A stretch of DNA of 9,414 nucleotides from an uncultured Helicobacter sp. Lineage in GTDB: Bacteria > Campylobacterota > Campylobacteria > Campylobacterales > Helicobacteraceae. The stretch is from contig CALVAF010000152.1 in the NCBI GenBank assembly GCA_944325475.1, positions 1-9,414 of the forward strand, written 5' to 3'. How positions within the stretch are numbered: the stretch's first letter is position 1; each line of letters starts with the position of its first letter. Below, piece after piece: positions 6,118 through 9,414 of the stretch. The notes under the pieces were generated by a model. It searched no databases, was not told where the DNA came from, and was given only the letters and a program-made list of their open reading frames with translations. Made by a program: the position numbers and the translations under genes.

Positions 6118-6591
6118 GTGAGAAAAGAAATCAAAACTTATCGACCCAATGTTGCTGCTATCATACTTTCTCCAAAATATCCATTGACTTGCGAGGTATT
6201 TATTGCAAGTCGCACGGACATCAAAAATGCGTGGCAATTCCCACAAGGCGGAATTGACAAATCAGAAACACCCAAAGAGGCTTTGTTTCGTGAGCTTAAA
6301 GAGGAGATAGGGACGGACAAAGTGGATATTGTCGCAGAATATCCCGAGTGGATTAGCTATGATTTCCCCCCTTCTGTTGTGAAACGAATGTATCCTTATG
6401 ATGGGCAGATTCAAAAGTATTTTTTGGTGCGCTTAAGAGAAAATGGGATTATTGATATTAACACAGAAGAGCCAGAGTTTGATGAGTATAAATTTGTAAC
6501 ATTTGAGGATTTGTTTAAGCATATTACTTATTTTAAACGTCCGGTTTATCGGCAGGTTTTAGAATATTTTAGGAAAAAGGGGTATTTGTAA
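6118..6591 (+). CDS. rppH: RNA pyrophosphohydrolase (Nudix)
   Basis: The 157-residue product is the RppH/NudH type of Nudix hydrolase, which removes pyrophosphate from 5'-triphosphate RNA and so opens transcripts to 5'-end-dependent decay. It begins with YRPNVAAIILSP, typical of RppH, and contains the AWQFPQGGID motif followed by a complete Nudix box at residues 44-66 (G-x5-E-x7-REL-x-EE-x-G). The metal-binding glutamates Glu59, Glu62 and Glu63 are intact. The C-terminal FKRPVYRQVLEYFRKKGYL closely resembles the H. pylori protein as I recall it. The GTG start is chosen on ribosome-binding-site spacing; TTG 6115 would add one residue. The stop overlaps the lysC ATG by one base. It is the first gene of a + strand operon. 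Confidence 0.95.
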   Translation: MRKEIKTYRPNVAAIILSPKYPLTCEVFIASRTDIKNAWQFPQGGIDKSETPKEALFRELKEEIGTDKVDIVAEYPEWISYDFPPSVVKRMYPYDGQIQKYFLVRLRENGIIDINTEEPEFDEYKFVTFEDLFKHITYFKRPVYRQVLEYFRKKGYL

Positions 6592-7796
6592 TGTTGGTCG
6601 TTCAAAAATACGGAGGCACGAGTGTTGGGGATTGTGAGAGAATCCAAAATGTTGCTAGACGTGTAGCAGAATCAAAAAAAGGGGGCAATAGTCTTGTGGT
6701 GGTGGTTTCTGCGATGAGTGGAGAGACGGATAAATTGCTAGGCTATACGAAGTTTTTTTCAAGACTTCCAAAAGAACGTGAAGTGGATATGGTGCTAAGT
6801 GCGGGTGAGAGAATCACTAGTGCGTTGTTGGCAATTGCCCTAGAAGAAATGGGTTATAAGGCGATTTCTCTAAGTGGCAGGGCAGCAGGAATTATTACTG
6901 ATACTTCCCACACTAAAGCAAGAATTGAAGAGATTGACACGATGCGTTTGAATGATTTGTTGGCTAAAGATTATATTGTTGTAGTGGCTGGATTCCAAGG
7001 AATCACAGAAAAAGGCGAGGTTACCACGTTAGGCAGGGGTGGGAGCGACCTCTCTGCAGTAGCGCTTGCGGGGGCATTAGAGGCGGATTTGTGTGAGATT
7101 TATACTGATGTGGATGGAGTTTATACCACAGACCCTAGGATAGAGCCTAAAGCAAAAAAGATTGACAAAATCAGCTATGATGAAATGCTAGAGCTTGCTT
7201 CAATGGGGGCTAAGGTTTTGTTAAATCGCTCGGTGGAAATGGCAAAGAAACTCAATGTCAATCTTGTCACAAGAAGCAGTTTTAATTATAATGAAGGCAC
7301 ATTAATTACAAAGGAAGAAGAAATTATGGAACACCCAATTGTTAGTGGAATCGCATTAGATAAGAATCAAGCAAGAGTGAGTATTTGTGATGTAGAGGAT
7401 AGACCCGGAATTGCAGCGGAGATTTTTGGGGCGTTGAGTGAGGCAAATATCAATGTGGATATGATTGTGCAGACTATTGGTAGAGATGGCAAGACGGATT
7501 TGGATTTTACGATTCCTGAAGTGGAGCTAGAAAGCACCAAACGCGTTTTAAAAGCATTTGAAGGTAGTGTGGAGAGTATTGATTATGATTCAGATATTGC
7601 AAAAGTTTCTATTGTGGGTGTGGGTATGAAATCTCATAGTGGGGTGGCAGCAAGAGCGTTTCAAGCTTTAGCAGAAGATAATATCAATATTATGATGATT
7701 AGCACCAGTGAGATTAAAATTTCAATGGTGATTCGTCTAAAATATGCAGAATTAGCCATTAGAACTTTGCATAGCGTGTATCAGTTAGAAAAATAA
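6591..7796 (+). CDS. lysC: Aspartate kinase (aspartokinase)
   Basis: The 401-residue monofunctional aspartokinase phosphorylates aspartate, the entry step to lysine, diaminopimelate, threonine and methionine. The kinase domain (about 1-240) shows KYGGTSVG at 6-13, SAGERITSALLA at 70-81, LGRGGSDLSA at 147-156 and YTDVDGVYTTDPR at 171-183. Two ACT domains follow (about 260-335 and 340-398) and should bind a feedback inhibitor, probably lysine and/or threonine. AAGGGG is 8 bases upstream of the ATG, which overlaps the rppH stop. Length and layout match the class that in some bacteria also makes a separate ACT-only beta subunit from an internal start; a candidate is listed separately. The stop overlaps hobA by one base. 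Confidence 0.97.
   Translation: MLVVQKYGGTSVGDCERIQNVARRVAESKKGGNSLVVVVSAMSGETDKLLGYTKFFSRLPKEREVDMVLSAGERITSALLAIALEEMGYKAISLSGRAAGIITDTSHTKARIEEIDTMRLNDLLAKDYIVVVAGFQGITEKGEVTTLGRGGSDLSAVALAGALEADLCEIYTDVDGVYTTDPRIEPKAKKIDKISYDEMLELASMGAKVLLNRSVEMAKKLNVNLVTRSSFNYNEGTLITKEEEIMEHPIVSGIALDKNQARVSICDVEDRPGIAAEIFGALSEANINVDMIVQTIGRDGKTDLDFTIPEVELESTKRVLKAFEGSVESIDYDSDIAKVSIVGVGMKSHSGVAARAFQALAEDNINIMMISTSEIKISMVIRLKYAELAIRTLHSVYQLEK
7311..7328 (+). promoter_or_regulatory. Possible internal translation start for an aspartokinase beta subunit
   Basis: AAGGAAG at 7311-7317 lies 8 bases before an in-frame ATG (codon 246, 7326-7328), exactly at the junction of the kinase and ACT domains. Initiation here would give a 156-residue ACT-only polypeptide, as known for overlapping-subunit aspartokinases in Bacillus and Corynebacterium. 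The purine run also encodes a Lys-Glu linker, so it may be coincidence. Confidence 0.3.
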
Positions 7797-8341
7797 TGCA
7801 AGACATTGTGAGTTGGACTACCCAGATTCTAAGGCGAGATGTAAGTCGTCCTATTTGGCTTGAAGAGCGGAAATTTGAGTGGATTCCGCTAATGAAGCGA
7901 GTGTTGCAGAGAATCTTTGGTGGAGAGAGCTTGATTTTGGTGACAGATAGAGAGAGGGAGTGGTTTGCGCATTATGCAATTTTTTCGATTAATAAAGCCA
8001 ACAATCGCCCCTATGTCCCAATTATGAGTATTAGCTCGCTTTTTCCGCAGATTGATAGAAGTCAAAAAGATGATTCAGAAGTGCTTTTGATTGGTGATTA
8101 TTTGAATAATATTTTCCCTCAAGGCTATTTTTTTTGGTATGTTGGTAAAAATGACGCATTAAGGGCAAAGCTCGCCTTGAGTCATGAGGATTGTTTTTTG
8201 TGGATTTTTGATACTGAACTGCAAAATAGCTTCACATTGCAATCCACTGACCCGCTAGTAGATATTAAGCTAATGCAAATGTATCGAATCTTTAATTTGA
8301 CAATTGAAGCAGCTTTGTTTGGACAAATCACATTGGAGTAA
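7796..8341 (+). CDS. hobA: DnaA-binding replication initiation factor HobA
   Basis: The 181-residue product matches HobA (HP1230 of H. pylori), the Campylobacterota counterpart of E. coli DiaA. It has a sugar-isomerase-like fold, binds domain I of DnaA and promotes orderly assembly of DnaA at oriC. I assign it on position between lysC and holB, on length, and on motifs shared with the H. pylori protein as I recall it: a WLEERKFEW segment near residue 21, GGESLILVTDREREWF at about 42-57, a GYFFWYVGK stretch, CFLWIFDTE, and the C-terminal DPLVDIKLMQMYRIFN helix ending in ALFGQITLE. It starts on the last base of the lysC stop with no strong ribosome binding site, so translation is probably coupled. 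A run of eight T occurs at 8128-8135 within Tyr-Phe-Phe-Trp codons. Confidence 0.87.
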   Translation: MQDIVSWTTQILRRDVSRPIWLEERKFEWIPLMKRVLQRIFGGESLILVTDREREWFAHYAIFSINKANNRPYVPIMSISSLFPQIDRSQKDDSEVLLIGDYLNNIFPQGYFFWYVGKNDALRAKLALSHEDCFLWIFDTELQNSFTLQSTDPLVDIKLMQMYRIFNLTIEAALFGQITLE

Positions 8342-8342
8342 A

Positions 8343-8978
8343 ATGCAGTCTCATATTTTGCTTACCAATCAGCCTATTATAGTTGCAAAGGAACGCTATG
8401 AGAGTGAGAATCCCCAAAATTGTCGGCTTTTTTGTGTGGAGGAACTAAGTATTGAGATTGCAAGAGAAATCATTGATGAGAGTTATATTGCTTCTAATGG
8501 CGATAAACTGGTTTTGATTGCGGCAAATTCTTTTAATATTTATGCGCAAAATGCTTTGCTAAAAATCTTAGAGGAGCCACCAAACCAAGTTTTCTTTATC
8601 CTTTTTGCAAAAATGAAATCCCAGCTTCTTCCTACGATTCGTTCTCGTATGCCGATAATTAATCAGTTAAAAAAAGAAAAATTACCGCCTTTTTCTTTGG
8701 CGATTCGCACACTCTCTTTAAATGAAATCTATCTTTTTTTGAAGGAAAAATCAAAGGAATTTAACCTCAGCCCAACGCAGCTTAAGGTAGAGATTCAAAG
8801 TCTATATTTGGATTGCATTAAGGAGGGTTTGAACTTTAATCTAAAAGAGATAAAGCTGTTTGAAGAGGCGTTGTTTTGGGCTGGGCATTATGAGAAGGCA
8901 CATTATATTTTTTTGGTGTTACTTTTGATGGTTTTGGATAAAAAGAAGCAAAAAATGCATGAAAATATTAGGGTTTAG
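8343..8978 (+). CDS. holB: DNA polymerase III delta-prime subunit (short form)
   Basis: The 211-residue product is a clamp-loader delta-prime protein, part of the complex that loads the sliding clamp at replication forks. The diagnostic part is KLVLIAANSFNIYAQNALLKILEEPP (QNALLKILEEPP at 69-80), followed by LLPTIRSRM at 95-103, the usual SRC motif with Met for Cys. It is much shorter than the E. coli protein (334 residues) and lacks an N-terminal P-loop, which delta-prime does not need since it does not hydrolyse ATP; short forms are usual in this phylum. A longer frame from TTG 8304 exists, but ATG 8343 follows a TGGAG and lies one base after the hobA stop, so it is preferred. Confidence 0.88.
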   Translation: MQSHILLTNQPIIVAKERYESENPQNCRLFCVEELSIEIAREIIDESYIASNGDKLVLIAANSFNIYAQNALLKILEEPPNQVFFILFAKMKSQLLPTIRSRMPIINQLKKEKLPPFSLAIRTLSLNEIYLFLKEKSKEFNLSPTQLKVEIQSLYLDCIKEGLNFNLKEIKLFEEALFWAGHYEKAHYIFLVLLLMVLDKKKQKMHENIRV

Positions 8979-8996
8979 GAAGTGAAGAGGCAAAAT

Positions 8997-9000
8997 GGAG
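8997..9000 (+). promoter_or_regulatory. Ribosome binding site of folP
   Basis: GGAG lies 8 bases before ATG 9009 in the short holB-folP gap. It supports this start over ATG 8995, which opens a frame that stops after 12 codons. Confidence 0.6.
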
Positions 9001-9008
9001 AAGATAAA

Positions 9009-9414
9009 ATGGAAGTTTTTGTTAAAGCCTTGAATAATCCCTTGCGTGAGTTAAGAGGGCTAGGCTGTGAGGAGGCGGGTTTTGGAATCTTAAAAGACAA
9101 AACACAAACCCATTGTTTTTATGTCTATGGCTTAAAGACACCAGCTACTCAGATTCTAAAGCAAGAGGCTTTGGCTTGCGGAGGGGATTTTGCATTACCC
9201 AAAGAGGCGATTTTATACACTCAAGAAACTTATAATGGAATCTTAATGCTTACTAAAGCGCAAGGTAAGGCGTTGCTTAGGAAGCTAAAAATGCAGCCTT
9301 TTGGGCTAAAAAAAATCGCAGAGAGTTTGGAGGAACATTGGCAAAAAAGAGATTTTAAAACGAGAATTATGGGGATTATTAACGCCACTCCCGATAGCTT
9401 TTATCAAGATTCAC
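9009..9414 (+). CDS. folP: Dihydropteroate synthase, 3'-truncated by the window end
   Basis: The visible 135 codons encode an N-terminal region of about 117 residues and then the first motif of dihydropteroate synthase, RIMGIINATPDSFYQDS at 119-135. Asn125 is the expected pterin-pyrophosphate/metal-site Asn of that loop. The enzyme joins p-aminobenzoate to dihydropterin pyrophosphate in folate synthesis and is the sulfonamide target. In E. coli this motif lies near residue 20, so there is an extra N-terminal domain of about 100 residues; similarly extended FolP proteins occur in H. pylori (HP1232). That part has no motif I recognise. The gene follows holB by 30 bases and is probably in the same operon. 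Confidence 0.92.
   Translation, partial: MEVFVKALNNPLRELRGLGCEEAGFGILKDKTQTHCFYVYGLKTPATQILKQEALACGGDFALPKEAILYTQETYNGILMLTKAQGKALLRKLKMQPFGLKKIAESLEEHWQKRDFKTRIMGIINATPDSFYQDS

Noticed and set aside
8128..8135. Run of eight T in hobA as a slippage or phase-variation site
   Set aside because: It encodes ordinary Tyr-Phe-Phe-Trp codons in a gene expected to be essential, and AT-rich genomes contain such runs by chance.
1..9414. CRISPR arrays, tRNA or rRNA genes, insertion sequences, attachment sites
   Set aside because: I saw no regularly spaced repeats, no transposase or integrase, and no clover-leaf or rRNA-like sequence in the few non-coding bases available.

Overview
The window looks like chromosomal DNA from a Campylobacterota bacterium, most likely a Helicobacter species other than H. 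pylori. The strongest evidence is the run rppH (nudH)-lysC-hobA-holB-folP, which is the order I know from H. pylori (HP1228 to HP1232). HobA is a replication-initiation factor restricted to this phylum. The DNA is AT-rich and coding is very dense. Most adjacent same-strand genes overlap by 1 or 4 bases or abut.

Region 1 (1-4301, + strand) is the accessory part. It is one tightly coupled operon: the 3' end of an ExbB/TolQ-type proton-channel gene, an ExbD/TolR-type gene, a 60-codon single-span membrane protein, an 873-residue MotA/TolQ/ExbB-family channel with a cytoplasmic tail of about 780 residues, and a 268-residue MotB-like protein with an OmpA-like domain. The last two match the architecture of ZorA and ZorB, the ion-driven motor of the Zorya anti-phage system. 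No zorC, zorD or zorE follows them, and two separate stator-type units share one transcript. This is the best candidate in the window for an undescribed system.

Region 2 (4332-5958, - strand) is a three-gene cluster: a TetR-family regulator with a TTG start, then gatC (tRNA-dependent amidotransferase subunit C), then ung (uracil-DNA glycosylase). Each junction is an ATGA overlap. The cluster converges with region 1 across a 30-base gap filled by a weak inverted repeat.

Region 3 (5959-6117) is the only sizeable non-coding stretch. It lies between the divergent TetR and rppH genes and contains a perfect 6+1+6 palindrome that is a plausible TetR operator, a second degenerate copy, and the two ribosome binding sites.

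Region 4 (6118-9414, + strand) is housekeeping: RNA 5' pyrophosphohydrolase, aspartokinase, HobA, a short clamp-loader delta-prime subunit, and the first 135 codons of dihydropteroate synthase, which runs off the end. Apart from a possible internal start in lysC, this region looks conventional.
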